From the NCBI GenBank assembly GCA_019635435.1, contig JAHBZM010000001.1, forward strand, positions 1 through 64,000: 64,000 bases of DNA. The letters are read 5' to 3'. Positions 9,519 through 19,157 of this stretch are shown here, in pieces; positions within the stretch are counted from its first letter, which is position 1, and each line of letters opens with the position of its first letter. This DNA is from Ramlibacter sp. Its GTDB lineage: Bacteria; Pseudomonadota; Gammaproteobacteria; Burkholderiales; Burkholderiaceae_C. A model generated the notes under the pieces. The model saw nothing but the letters and a program-made list of their open reading frames with translations. It did not search any database and was not told the DNA's origin. A program made the position numbers and the translations under genes.

Positions 9519-11099
9519 CTACCGCAGGCGCTGCAAAAGGCCGGCGGTGGAACTGTCCAGCCCCGCCACGTCGCCCGAGGCCAGCCGCGCCGCAATGTCC
9601 CTGGCCAGGACCTTGCCCAGTTCCACGCCCCACTGGTCAAAGCTATTGAGACCCCACAGCGAGCCGCTCACAAAGACACGATGTTCCTGCAGGGCCAGCA
9701 GGGCCCCCAGGCTCGCGGGCGTCAAGGCCTCGAGCAACAGGAAGGTGCTGGGCCGGTTGCCGGGAAAGTCCCGGTGGCCGCCGGCATCGGCCTGGCCCTG
9801 CATCAGCGCCTGGGCCTGGGCCAGCGCATTGGCCAGCAGCAGGCCATGGTGCCCTTGCAGCGCATGCGCGGCCTGGCGCACCGCCACGAACTCCACCGGC
9901 ACGACGTCCGTGCCCTGGTGCAGCATCTGGAAGTAGGCATGCTGGCCGTTGGTGCCCGGCTCCCCCCACAGCACGGGCGAGGTCTGGGCCTCCAGCGCAT
10001 CGCCGTTCAGGCCCACGCGCTTGCCGTTGCTCTCCATCTCCAGTTGCTGCAGGTAGGCCGGCAGGCGCTGCAGCGCGCTGTGATACGGCGCGATGCAGCG
10101 GCTGCTGAAGCCGTGGAAGTTGCGGTACCAGACATCCAGCAGGCCCAGTTGCATGGGCAGGTTCTGCGCGAGCGGCGTGGTCGCAAAATGCTGGTCCATG
10201 GCATGGGCGCCGGCCAGCAGTTCCTCGAAGCGCTGCGCGCCAATGGCGATCGCCAGCGGCAGGCCAATGGACGACCACAGCGAATAGCGCCCCCCCACCC
10301 AGTCCCAGAACCCGAAGGTGGTCTGGATGCCGAACTCGGCCGCGGCCGCCACGTTGGTGGTCAGCGCGGCGAAATGCCGCGCCGTGTCGCGCCCGCCCTG
10401 CGCCTCGAACCAGCGCCGGGCCGAGTGCGCATTGGTCATGGTTTCAATGGTGGTGAAGGTCTTGGACGCGATCAGGAACAGCGTGCTGTGGGGCTGGACC
10501 TGCGCCAGCACCGCGGCCAGCTCGTGGCCGTCCACGTTCGAGACAAAATGAAAACGCTTGCCTGGCAGCACAAACTCCGCCAGCGCGCGCACCGCCATCT
10601 GCGGCCCCAGGTCCGAGCCACCGATGCCGATGTTCACCACGTCGGTGATGGCGGCGTCGGCGCGCACCGACTCGGCATAGGCCAGCATGGCCTGGCGCGT
10701 GGCCAGCACCTCGGGCCAGGCGTCTGCTACGGTTTTGCTAGCGCCCTGTGCCCGCCCCGCCTGGACTACAGCCGGATTTCGCAACAAAAAGTGCATCACG
10801 GCGCGGTTTTCGGTGGTGTTGATGGCCTCGCCCGCGAACATGGCGTCGCGGTGCTGTTCCACACCGCATTCCCGCGCCATGGCCATCAGCAAGGCCCGGG
10901 CTTCGCCATCGATCAGGTTCTTGGAAAGATCGGCAAACACGTGCGGCGCCTGCAGGCTGAAGCCGGCAAACCGGCCCGGGTCCGCGGCAAAGGCGTCGCG
11001 CAGGTCAAAGTCGCGGCCGCGCCCGTAGAAATGGGTCTGCAAGGCGGCCCAGGCGGCTGTGTGGTCGCAGCGCGGGCGTTCCATGAGAGCCTGGTTCAT
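9519..11099 (-). CDS. pgi: Glucose-6-phosphate isomerase
   Basis: 526 residues. Pgi interconverts glucose-6-phosphate and fructose-6-phosphate. The PGI signatures are visible: 'NIGIGGSDLGPQMA', 'SKTFTTIET', and 'VLWGEPGTNGQHAYFQMLHQG' with the catalytic glutamate. The ATG overlaps the tal stop by four bases (ATGA), so the two are translationally coupled with tal first. A 55-bp dispersed repeat copy (10726-10780) is read through in frame and encodes 'NPAVVQAGRAQGASKTVAD' near residues 107-125, a region that differs from the usual PGI sequence. Confidence 0.95.
   Translation of the reverse strand: MNQALMERPRCDHTAAWAALQTHFYGRGRDFDLRDAFAADPGRFAGFSLQAPHVFADLSKNLIDGEARALLMAMARECGVEQHRDAMFAGEAINTTENRAVMHFLLRNPAVVQAGRAQGASKTVADAWPEVLATRQAMLAYAESVRADAAITDVVNIGIGGSDLGPQMAVRALAEFVLPGKRFHFVSNVDGHELAAVLAQVQPHSTLFLIASKTFTTIETMTNAHSARRWFEAQGGRDTARHFAALTTNVAAAAEFGIQTTFGFWDWVGGRYSLWSSIGLPLAIAIGAQRFEELLAGAHAMDQHFATTPLAQNLPMQLGLLDVWYRNFHGFSSRCIAPYHSALQRLPAYLQQLEMESNGKRVGLNGDALEAQTSPVLWGEPGTNGQHAYFQMLHQGTDVVPVEFVAVRQAAHALQGHHGLLLANALAQAQALMQGQADAGGHRDFPGNRPSTFLLLEALTPASLGALLALQEHRVFVSGSLWGLNSFDQWGVELGKVLARDIAARLASGDVAGLDSSTAGLLQRLR
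10726..10780 (+). repeat. 55-bp dispersed palindromic element, copy 2
   Basis: Begins GCTACGGTTTTGCTAGC, then TGTGCCCG, TGGACTACAGCC and ends ATTTC. It is embedded antisense to pgi without breaking the reading frame. Confidence 0.85.
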
Positions 11100-12043
11100 G
11101 CGGCCAGCATGAGTTGTTCGAGCTTGACCGCGTCGGCGGCGAAAGCGCGGATACCCTCCGCGAGCTTCTCGGTGGCCATGGCGTCCTCGTTGAGCGCGTA
11201 GCGAAAGCCCGCTTCGTCAAAATTCACCGGCGCCAGGTCCATGGCCTTGGTGGCCTGCGCGTCCAGCGCGCGCGGCAGCGGCGCATCGCTCGCGGCCAGC
11301 GTGGCCAGCAGCTCCGGACTGATGGTCAGCAGGTCGCAGCCCGCCAGCGCCACAATCTGCCCGGCATTGCGAAAGCTCGCGCCCATCACCTCGGTCTGGA
11401 TGCCGAAGTGCTTGTAGTGGTTGTAGATCTGGTGCACCGACTTGACCCCCGGGTCGTTGGCGCCGGCGCTTGCCGCCTCGTCCCAGGCCGCGCCGGCCGA
11501 CTTCTTGTACCAGTCATAGATGCGGCCCACAAAGGGCGAGATGAGCTGCACCTTGGCCTGCCCGCAGGCAATGGCCTGGCAGAACGAGAACAGCAGCGTG
11601 AGGTTGGTGTGGATGCCGCGCTGCTCCAGCCGCGCCGCGGCCTGGATGCCCTCCCAGGTGGCCGCCACCTTGATCAGCACCCTGTCCACCGGCACGCCCT
11701 CGGCCTGGTACAGCTCGATGATGCGTTCGCCGCGGGTGAAAGTGGCATTGGCGTCAAAGCTCAGCCGCGCATCCACCTCGGTCGAGACCCTGCCGGGAAT
11801 GATCGACAGGATTTCGCGGCCAAACCGCACCAGCAGCCGGTCCATCACTTCATCCAGCGCCCGCCCCTTGAAGCGCGCCACGGTGTCCTTGAGCAGGGGC
11901 TGGTACTCCGGCTTTTGCACCGCCTTGAGGATCAGCGACGGGTTGGTGGTGGCGTCCTGAGGCTGGAAGCGGGTCAGCTGGTGGAAGTCCCCGGTGTCGG
12001 CCACCACGGTGGTGAATTGCTTGAGCGCGTCGAGTTGGTTCAT
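11096..12043 (-). CDS. tal: Transaldolase
   Basis: 315 residues, normal for TalB-type transaldolase, which moves a dihydroxyacetone unit between pentose-phosphate intermediates. The Schiff-base lysine is K125 in 'VLIKVAATWEG'. Other family marks are 'DATTNPSLIL' near 30-39 and 'IGRIYDWYKKS'-like sequence later. The start MNQLDALKQF matches the family; an open extension upstream was not used. It is the first gene of tal-pgi and diverges from zwf across a palindrome-rich 128-base gap. Confidence 0.95.
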   Translation of the reverse strand: MNQLDALKQFTTVVADTGDFHQLTRFQPQDATTNPSLILKAVQKPEYQPLLKDTVARFKGRALDEVMDRLLVRFGREILSIIPGRVSTEVDARLSFDANATFTRGERIIELYQAEGVPVDRVLIKVAATWEGIQAAARLEQRGIHTNLTLLFSFCQAIACGQAKVQLISPFVGRIYDWYKKSAGAAWDEAASAGANDPGVKSVHQIYNHYKHFGIQTEVMGASFRNAGQIVALAGCDLLTISPELLATLAASDAPLPRALDAQATKAMDLAPVNFDEAGFRYALNEDAMATEKLAEGIRAFAADAVKLEQLMLAA

Positions 12044-12085
12044 GGATTGATTATCGGGTTTGGCTCCGCGCGCAGGTACGTCGGT

Positions 12086-12103
12086 GTTACCGGCGCCGGT
12101 AAC
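12086..12103. promoter_or_regulatory. 18-bp perfect palindrome, candidate operator
   Basis: GTTACCGGCGCCGGTAAC is a perfect palindrome in the tal-zwf intergenic region. The related string TTACCGGT recurs at 12145-12152. The outer GTTACC...GGTAAC resembles sites of LacI-family gluconate repressors, but the regulator is unknown. Confidence 0.6.
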
Positions 12104-12129
12104 CAGGCCGGTCAATTTTAGTAAAACCA

Positions 12130-12144
12130 TGAAACTAAGTTACA
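12130..12144. promoter_or_regulatory. Candidate HexR operator
   Basis: TGAAACTAAGTTACA is a 15-base inverted repeat with a single mismatched pair. HexR sites known in gammaproteobacteria follow TGTAAT-AAA-TTACA, which is close. It lies 28 bases before the zwf ATG, and hexR is the next gene, so autoregulation is plausible. Confidence 0.6.
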
Positions 12145-12171
12145 TTACCGGTTCACTTTCGTTTGATCACC

Positions 12172-13638
12172 ATGAGTTTTGACCTTGTCCTGTTTGGCGG
12201 CACGGGCGACCTGGCCTGGCGCAAGCTGATGCCCGCGCTGTTCCAGGCCTTCCGCCACGGCTCGCTGCCTGCGGGCGGCCGCATCATCGGCGTGGCGCGG
12301 GATGACCTGAGCGACGCCCAGTACCGCGAGCTGATCCAGGCCCGCTTTGACCATGTGGAAGGCGCCAAGCGACCCACGGCCGAGGAGTTCGAGCGCTTTG
12401 CCGCGCTCTTGCACTTTGTGCGCATGGACCTGTCGCAACCGCAGGACTACGCCCGCCTGGCCGCCACGCTGCGCGAACGCGAGGCCGCCACCGTGGTGAT
12501 GTACCTCGCCACCGCCCCGTCACTGTTCACGGCCGTGTGCGAGCAGCTCGCGGTGGCGGGCCTGAACACGGCGCAGACCCGCATCGTGCTGGAAAAGCCG
12601 CTGGGCCACGACCTGGCCTCCAACCGCGCCATCAACGAGAGCGTGCGCCAGGCCTTCAGCGAGCGGCAGGTCTTCCGCATCGACCATTACCTGGGCAAGC
12701 CCTCGGTGCAGAACCTGTTTGCGCTGCGCTTTGGCAACGCGCTGTTCGAGCCGCTGTGGCGCCGCGAGACCATCGCCAACATCCAGATCACCATTGCCGA
12801 GGACCTGGGCGTGGAAAAGCGCGGCGCCTTCTACGACAGCACCGGCGCGCTGCGCGACATGGTGCAGAACCATGCGCTGCAGCTGGTCTGCGCCATCGGC
12901 ATGGAGCCGCCCATCAATGCCCATGCCGACGCCATCCGCGACGAAAAGCTCAAGGTGCTGCGCTCGCTCAAGGCCTGGACGCCCGAGACACTGGCGCAGC
13001 ACACCATCCGCGGCCAGTACGGCGCCGGCAACCCCAATGGCACGCCGGTGCCGGCCTACCGTGATGAACCGGGCGTGGACCCGCAAAGCCGCACCGAGAC
13101 CTTTGTGGCGCTGCGCGCCGAGATTGCCAACTGGCGCTGGGCCGGCGTGCCCTTCTACATTCGCACCGGCAAGCGGCTGGCCGCGCGCGATGCCCGCATC
13201 GTGGTGAACTTCAGGCCCGCGCCGCATGCGATCTTCCGCTCGCCGGCAGGCGCCGCCAACAGCCTGGTGATCAACCTGCAGCCGCGCGACGGACTCGAGC
13301 TGCACCTGCTGGCCCAGGGCCAGGACAACCGGCAGGCCGATCGCGCGGCGCCGCTGTCGCTGGCGCCGGTGCACCTGGACCTGGACTTTGACAAGCGCTT
13401 TGGCTCCGAGCGGGTGGGCGCCTACGAGCGCCTGCTGCTCGATGTGATCGACGGGCGGCTCAACCTGTTTGTGCGCAGCGACGAGCAGGAAGAGGCCTGG
13501 CGCTGGGTGGAGCCGGTGATGGAACACTGGCGCACCGACGCGGCGGGGCCGCGCAGCTACGCCGCGGGCACCTGGGGCCCGAGCGCGTCCAGCGCCATGA
13601 TCGCGCGCGACGGCTTTTGCTGGAGCGAGGAATGCTAG
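12172..13638 (+). CDS. zwf: Glucose-6-phosphate 1-dehydrogenase
   Basis: 488 residues. Zwf oxidises glucose-6-phosphate to 6-phosphogluconolactone with NAD(P)+, feeding the pentose phosphate and possibly Entner-Doudoroff routes. The nucleotide-binding 'LVLFGGTGDLAWRKLMPAL' opens the protein, and the active-site signature RIDHYLGK is at about 169-176. The ATG at 12172 is preferred over an in-frame TTG nine bases upstream. The gene overlaps hexR by seven bases. It diverges from tal-pgi, so all four sugar-phosphate genes share one regulatory region. Confidence 0.96.
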   Translation: MSFDLVLFGGTGDLAWRKLMPALFQAFRHGSLPAGGRIIGVARDDLSDAQYRELIQARFDHVEGAKRPTAEEFERFAALLHFVRMDLSQPQDYARLAATLREREAATVVMYLATAPSLFTAVCEQLAVAGLNTAQTRIVLEKPLGHDLASNRAINESVRQAFSERQVFRIDHYLGKPSVQNLFALRFGNALFEPLWRRETIANIQITIAEDLGVEKRGAFYDSTGALRDMVQNHALQLVCAIGMEPPINAHADAIRDEKLKVLRSLKAWTPETLAQHTIRGQYGAGNPNGTPVPAYRDEPGVDPQSRTETFVALRAEIANWRWAGVPFYIRTGKRLAARDARIVVNFRPAPHAIFRSPAGAANSLVINLQPRDGLELHLLAQGQDNRQADRAAPLSLAPVHLDLDFDKRFGSERVGAYERLLLDVIDGRLNLFVRSDEQEEAWRWVEPVMEHWRTDAAGPRSYAAGTWGPSASSAMIARDGFCWSEEC

Positions 13639-14480
13639 ACCGCATCAAGGCCTCCCTGCCCTCGCTGGCCCCGGCGGAGCAGCGCGTGGGGCGGTTGGTG
13701 CTGGCCGACCCGCGCGCCTTTGCCAACCTGCCCGTGGGTGAGCTGGCCGAGCGGGCCCACGTGAGCAAGCCCACGGTCATCCGCTTTTGCCGCAGCGTGG
13801 GCTACGACGGGCTCAGCGACTTCAAGCTCAAGCTGGCGGGAAGCGTGAGCGAGGGCGTGCCCTTCATCCACCGCAGCGTGGACGTGGACGACAAGACCGG
13901 CGACGTGCTGGTCAAGGTGATCGACAACGCGGTGGCGGCCTTCCTCAAGTACCGCAATGACGCCTCCACCTTCGCCATCGAGAAGGCCGTCGAGGCGCTG
14001 GCCGCCACCTACAAGACCGGGCGGCGCATCGAGTTCTATGGCGCGGGCAATTCGGGCATCGTGGCGCAGGACGCGCAGCACAAGTTCTTCCGGCTGGGCG
14101 TGAACACCATCGCCTACAGCGACGGCCACATGCAGGTGATGAGCGCCTCCATGCTGAGCCCGGGCGACTGCGTGGTGGTGATCTCCAATTCAGGCCGCAC
14201 GCGCGACCTGATGGACGCCTGCGACATCGCGCGCAAGAACGGCGCGACCACCATCGTCATCACCGCCACGGGCTCGCCACTGGCCTCGGCCGGACACATC
14301 CACCTGGCCGCCGACCACCCCGAGGGCTACGACCGCTACAGCCCCATGGTGTCGCGCCTGCTGCACCTGATGATCATCGACGTGCTGGCCACCACCGTGG
14401 CCCTGCGCATTGGCGGGGCCCGCCTGCAGCCGCTGCTGCGCGAGATGAAAAACAACCTGCGCAACAAGCGTTATGCATGA
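13632..14480 (+). CDS. hexR: HexR-type transcriptional repressor (RpiR family)
   Basis: 282 residues: an N-terminal helix-turn-helix of the RpiR type (about 34-60, 'VGELAERAHVSKPTVIRFCRSVGY') and a C-terminal SIS sugar-phosphate domain (about 130-260, 'FYGAGNSGIVAQDAQHKFF'). HexR represses zwf and Entner-Doudoroff genes and is released by 2-keto-3-deoxy-6-phosphogluconate in studied species. GAGCGAGGA before the ATG is a good ribosome site. The gene is coupled to zwf by overlap. Its stop codon lies inside repeat copy 3. Confidence 0.92.
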   Translation: MLDRIKASLPSLAPAEQRVGRLVLADPRAFANLPVGELAERAHVSKPTVIRFCRSVGYDGLSDFKLKLAGSVSEGVPFIHRSVDVDDKTGDVLVKVIDNAVAAFLKYRNDASTFAIEKAVEALAATYKTGRRIEFYGAGNSGIVAQDAQHKFFRLGVNTIAYSDGHMQVMSASMLSPGDCVVVISNSGRTRDLMDACDIARKNGATTIVITATGSPLASAGHIHLAADHPEGYDRYSPMVSRLLHLMIIDVLATTVALRIGGARLQPLLREMKNNLRNKRYA

Positions 14481-14533
14481 AAAGTGGCTGGAGTCCAGAG
14501 CGGGCGGCCACTTTGTGCTACCAAACCAATAGC
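14479..14533 (-). repeat. 55-bp dispersed palindromic element, copy 3
   Basis: Read on the minus strand: GCTATTGGTTTGGTAGC, AGTGGCCG, TGGACTCCAGCC, ends TTTTC. Its inner arms AGTGGC and GCCACT pair perfectly. It overlaps the last two bases of hexR and fills the gap to the converging ABC gene, where it could act as a bidirectional stem-loop terminator. Confidence 0.88.
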
Positions 14534-14535
14534 AG

Positions 14536-15545
<1,010 letters not shown>

Positions 15546-15549
<4 letters not shown>

Positions 15550-16517
15550 GGCGCACCTCCCGCGTCCTGCAGCCAGCAGGCCGCGCGGGTCACACCGGCG
15601 TCCAGCAGGTCCGGCCGCTCCCGCGTGCAGCGATCAAACACCTGGGGGCAGCGCGGGTTGTAGGCACAGCCCGCGGGAATGGCGTTCAGGCGGGGCATGG
15701 CGCCGTCGATCTGGTTGAGGCGCTCGCGGTCCACGCTCATGTCGGGAATGGCGGCCATCAGGCCGGCGGTGTAGGGGTGGGCCGGGTGGTTGATGACCTC
15801 GTGCACGGGGCCGATCTCGGCAATGCGCCCGGCGTACATCACGGCCACGCGGTCGCAGGTTTCGGCAATCACGCCCATGTCGTGGGTGATCAGCATGACC
15901 GCGGCGCCGCGCTCGTGGCAGATGCGCTTGAGCAGCTGGATGATCTGGGCCTGGATGGACACATCAAGCGCCGTGGTGGGCTCGTCGGCCACGATCAGCT
16001 TGGGCTCGGCCGCCAGGGCCAGCGCGATCACCACGCGCTGGCGCATGCCGCCCGAGAACTGGTGCGGGTACTGGTCGATGCGCTGGGCCGCGGCCGGGAT
16101 GCCGGTGTCCTCCAGCAAACCAATCGCGCGCTTGCGCGCTTCGGCGGCGGTCACGGGCAAATGGGTCTGGATGGTCTCGGTGAGCTGGCGGCCAATGGTA
16201 TACAGCGGATTCAGCGAGGTCAGCGGGTCCTGGAAGATCGCGCCAATGCGCCGGCCGCGGATGTGGCGCATCTGCTCGTAGGGCAGGTTGTCGATGCGCT
16301 GGCCTTCCAGCAGGATCTGGCCGCTGGCGACGCGCCCCGGCGGCTCCAGCAGGCCGATGATGGCGGCGCCGGTCAGCGACTTGCCCGCGCCCGACTCACC
16401 GACCACGCCGAGGATTTCTCCGGGGGCGATGGCAAAGGAAATGTCGTCCAGCGCGCGCAGCGTGCCGCGGCGGTTGGGGAATTCGACAACGAGGTTGTTG
16501 ACTTGAAGAAGACTCAT
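15546..16517 (-). CDS. Peptide-type ABC transporter ATP-binding protein (DppD/OppD-like)
   Basis: 323 residues, first ATPase of the operon. Walker A GESGAGKS at 40-47, signature FSGGMRQR, Walker B followed by 'DEPTTALDVSIQAQ', and the C-terminal 'AGCAYNPRCPQVFDRC' motif of oligopeptide transporters. It follows the DppC-like permease by six bases and overlaps the next ATPase gene by four. Confidence 0.92.
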
Positions 16518-16523
16518 GGGGGC

Positions 16524-17441
16524 CTAGCGCAGTCTCGGGTTGAGCGCATCGCGCAGCCAGTCGCCCAGCAGGTTGACCGACAGGGCAATGGCAATCAGCA
16601 TCAGGCCGGGGAAGATCGTGATCCACCACTCGCCCGAGAACATGTAGTCGTTGCCCACGCGGATCAGCGTGCCGAGCGACGGCGAGGTGGGCGGCACGCC
16701 CACGCCCAGGAACGACAGCGTGGCCTCGGTGATGATGGCCGTGGCCACCTGGATGGTGGCCAGCACCAGCACCGGCCCCATCACATTGGGCAGCACATGC
16801 CGGCGCATGATGCCCAGCGCGCTCACGCCCGTGATGCGCGCCGCCTGTACGTATTCCTTGTTGCGCTCCACCAGCGTGGCGCCACGCACCGTGCGCGCGT
16901 ACTGGACCCAGCCCTGCGCCCCCATGGAGATCGACAGGATCAGCACGGTCAGGGCCACGGCGTTGCCCGCATGGGGAAACATGGCGCGCCCCACGCCGGC
17001 GATCAGCAGCGCCACCAGAATGGCCGGGAAAGACGCCATCACGTCGCAGATGCGCATCAGCGTGGCGTCAATCCAGCCGCCGCGAAAGCCCGCCAGCAAC
17101 CCCAGCGACACGCCCACGAGCGTGGACAGCACCACGGAGGCCACGCCCACGATCAGGGACACGCGGGCGCCATACATCAGGGCCGAGAGGATGTCGCGGC
17201 CCTGGTCATCGGTGCCCAGCAGGTATTTGCGGCTGCCCAGTTCGGACCAGGCCGGCGGCAGGCGCGCGTCGCTGAGCTCCAGCGTGGTCAGGTCGAACGG
17301 GTTGTGCGGCGCGACCCAGCCGGCGAACACCGAGCAGAACACGCAGACAAAGGCAATCAGCGCCGCCACGATGGCCACCGGCGATGTCCGGAAGCTGTGG
17401 CCCACGTCACTGTCGAACCAGCGGGCAAGAGTTTGTTTCAT
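16524..17441 (-). CDS. Peptide-type ABC permease (DppC-like)
   Basis: 305 residues, inner-membrane permease of the BPD_transp_1 family with an N-terminal OppC_N-like segment. The first membrane helix is near 24-45. The 'DDQGRDILSALMYGARVSLIVG' region is typical of DppC/OppC, and the ATPase-contact loop lies in the C-terminal half ('EYVQAARITGVSALGIMRRHVLPN'). It pairs with the DppB-like permease at the other end of the operon. The gap to the binding-protein gene is 72 bases. Confidence 0.92.
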   Translation of the reverse strand: MKQTLARWFDSDVGHSFRTSPVAIVAALIAFVCVFCSVFAGWVAPHNPFDLTTLELSDARLPPAWSELGSRKYLLGTDDQGRDILSALMYGARVSLIVGVASVVLSTLVGVSLGLLAGFRGGWIDATLMRICDVMASFPAILVALLIAGVGRAMFPHAGNAVALTVLILSISMGAQGWVQYARTVRGATLVERNKEYVQAARITGVSALGIMRRHVLPNVMGPVLVLATIQVATAIITEATLSFLGVGVPPTSPSLGTLIRVGNDYMFSGEWWITIFPGLMLIAIALSVNLLGDWLRDALNPRLR

Positions 17442-17513
17442 GGGGGGAACTGCAAATGATCAGGGGCGCCCTGCGGCTTGTGGCCGCGCGCGGGCGCCCC
17501 GGCAGGAGTCAGC

Positions 17514-19097
17514 TTACTTCTTGATGCTGATCCACTTGAACGGCATGCGGTTGTCCGCCGCCTGAACCAGCTCCACCTTCTTGCTCAGGCCCCAGGCCAG
17601 AGCCTGCTGGTGCAGCGGCAGGTGGCCAATGTCGGCCGAATGCAGGTCAAAGGCTTCCTTGATCATCGCGTTGCGCTTGGTCTTGTCGGTCTCGGACTGG
17701 ATCAGCTTGGTGAGCTCGGTCACGCGCGCATTGCAGTAGCTGCCCAGGTTGAACTGGCCCGTGCCCTTGTCGTCCGGGCAGGCCATGAGGGCATTCAGCG
17801 CGTTGTGGGCATCGTAGGTGCCCGGCGTCCAGCCCAGCATGTAGAAGCTGGTGTCACGGCGCAGCACCTTGGGGAAGTAGGTGCCCTTGGTTTCAGCCGC
17901 GAGGTTGATCTTGACGTTGATGCGCGACAGGTTGGCGGCCACGGCCTGGCAGATCCGCGCGTCGTTGACGTAGCGGTCGTTCGGGCAGTTCATGGTCACT
18001 TCAAAGCCGTTCGGGTAGCCGGCTTCGGCCAGCAGCTTCTTCGAGGCCTCGGGGTCGTAGGGCAGGCGCTTGTTCTGCTCGGCCGTGAAACCGTTGATGC
18101 CGGGGCCGACCATCAGCGCGGTGGGGTTGGAGGCGCCGCGCATCACGGTCTTCTTGATGCCCTCGATGTCGATGGCCTGGTAGAAGGCCTGGCGCACGCG
18201 CTTGTCCTTGAACGGGTTCTTGCCCTTCACGTTCGAGTAGAGCAGCTCGTCACGCTTCTGGTCCATGCCCAGGAAGATGGTGCGCAACTCGGGGCCGGCC
18301 AGCACGCGCGCGTTGGGCGCGGCGTTGATGCGGTCGATGTCCTGCACCGGCACCGGCTCCATCACGTCGACCTCGCCCGACAGCAGGGCAGCAACGCGCG
18401 TGGCGTCATTGCCGATGGGGGTGAAGATCACCTCCTGCACATTGCCGTCAATCTTGCCCCAGTAGTTGCCGTTGCGCACAAAAGTGGAGCGCACATTGGG
18501 CTGGCGCTCGCGCAGGCGGTAGGCGCCCGTGCCGTTGGCGCGGAACGAGGCTGCGTTCTCGATGCCCTTGCGGCGGTCCACCGGCTTGGTCGCCTGGTTG
18601 GTCTCGCACCACTTCTTGCTCATGATGTAGACCAGCGAGATCACGTCGGGCAGGATGGGGAACGGGGTCTTGGTCTCGATCTCGACCGTGAAGTCATCGA
18701 TCTTGCGCACTTCCTTGAAGTCGTTGGTGTAGCTCTTCATGTCCGAGCCATCGACCTGGGTGCGGGCAAACGAGAACAGCACATCGTCGGCCGTGAACGG
18801 GGTTCCGTCATGGAATTTGACGCCCTTGCGCAGCTCGAAGCGCCAGACCGTGGGCGAGGTCTGCTTCCACGAAGTGGCCAGCGCAGGCGCAAGGCTCAGG
18901 TCCTTGTTGCGGTCCACCAGCGGTTCATAGATGTTGCCGGTCACGCTCAACTGCAGCGACTCGTTGAGCGAATGCGGGTCCATGGACAGCGAGTCACCCT
19001 GGTTGGCAATGCGCACGGTCTGCGCAGACACGGCCACGCTGGTGGCGGCCACCGCGCAGAAGACGGCGGCAGTCAAGAGGTTGGTTTTGAATTTCAT
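17514..19097 (-). CDS. Periplasmic substrate-binding protein, SBP family 5
   Basis: 527 residues. The signal peptide MKFKTNLLTAAVFCAVAATS...VSAQ directs export, and the mature part starts TVRIANQGDSLSMDPHSLNE, typical of dipeptide/oligopeptide/nickel family-5 binding proteins. Conserved stretches include 'FELRKGVKFHDGTPFTADDVLFSF' and 'KDKRVRQAFYQAIDIEGI'. It gives substrate to the adjacent permeases. The exact ligand cannot be read from sequence; the neighbouring amidohydrolase points to a peptide or N-acyl compound. AGGAG before the ATG supports the start. Confidence 0.92.
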   Translation of the reverse strand: MKFKTNLLTAAVFCAVAATSVAVSAQTVRIANQGDSLSMDPHSLNESLQLSVTGNIYEPLVDRNKDLSLAPALATSWKQTSPTVWRFELRKGVKFHDGTPFTADDVLFSFARTQVDGSDMKSYTNDFKEVRKIDDFTVEIETKTPFPILPDVISLVYIMSKKWCETNQATKPVDRRKGIENAASFRANGTGAYRLRERQPNVRSTFVRNGNYWGKIDGNVQEVIFTPIGNDATRVAALLSGEVDVMEPVPVQDIDRINAAPNARVLAGPELRTIFLGMDQKRDELLYSNVKGKNPFKDKRVRQAFYQAIDIEGIKKTVMRGASNPTALMVGPGINGFTAEQNKRLPYDPEASKKLLAEAGYPNGFEVTMNCPNDRYVNDARICQAVAANLSRINVKINLAAETKGTYFPKVLRRDTSFYMLGWTPGTYDAHNALNALMACPDDKGTGQFNLGSYCNARVTELTKLIQSETDKTKRNAMIKEAFDLHSADIGHLPLHQQALAWGLSKKVELVQAADNRMPFKWISIKK

Positions 19098-19157
19098 CGA
19101 TGGCTCCTTGTGGAAGGGATGATGTTGTCAGGGTTGGAAACGCGGGGTAGAGGGGAA

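Noticed and set aside
12153..12438. Minus-strand open frame between tal and zwf
   Set aside because: Mostly antisense to zwf and without a ribosome site; the palindromes there are better read as regulatory.
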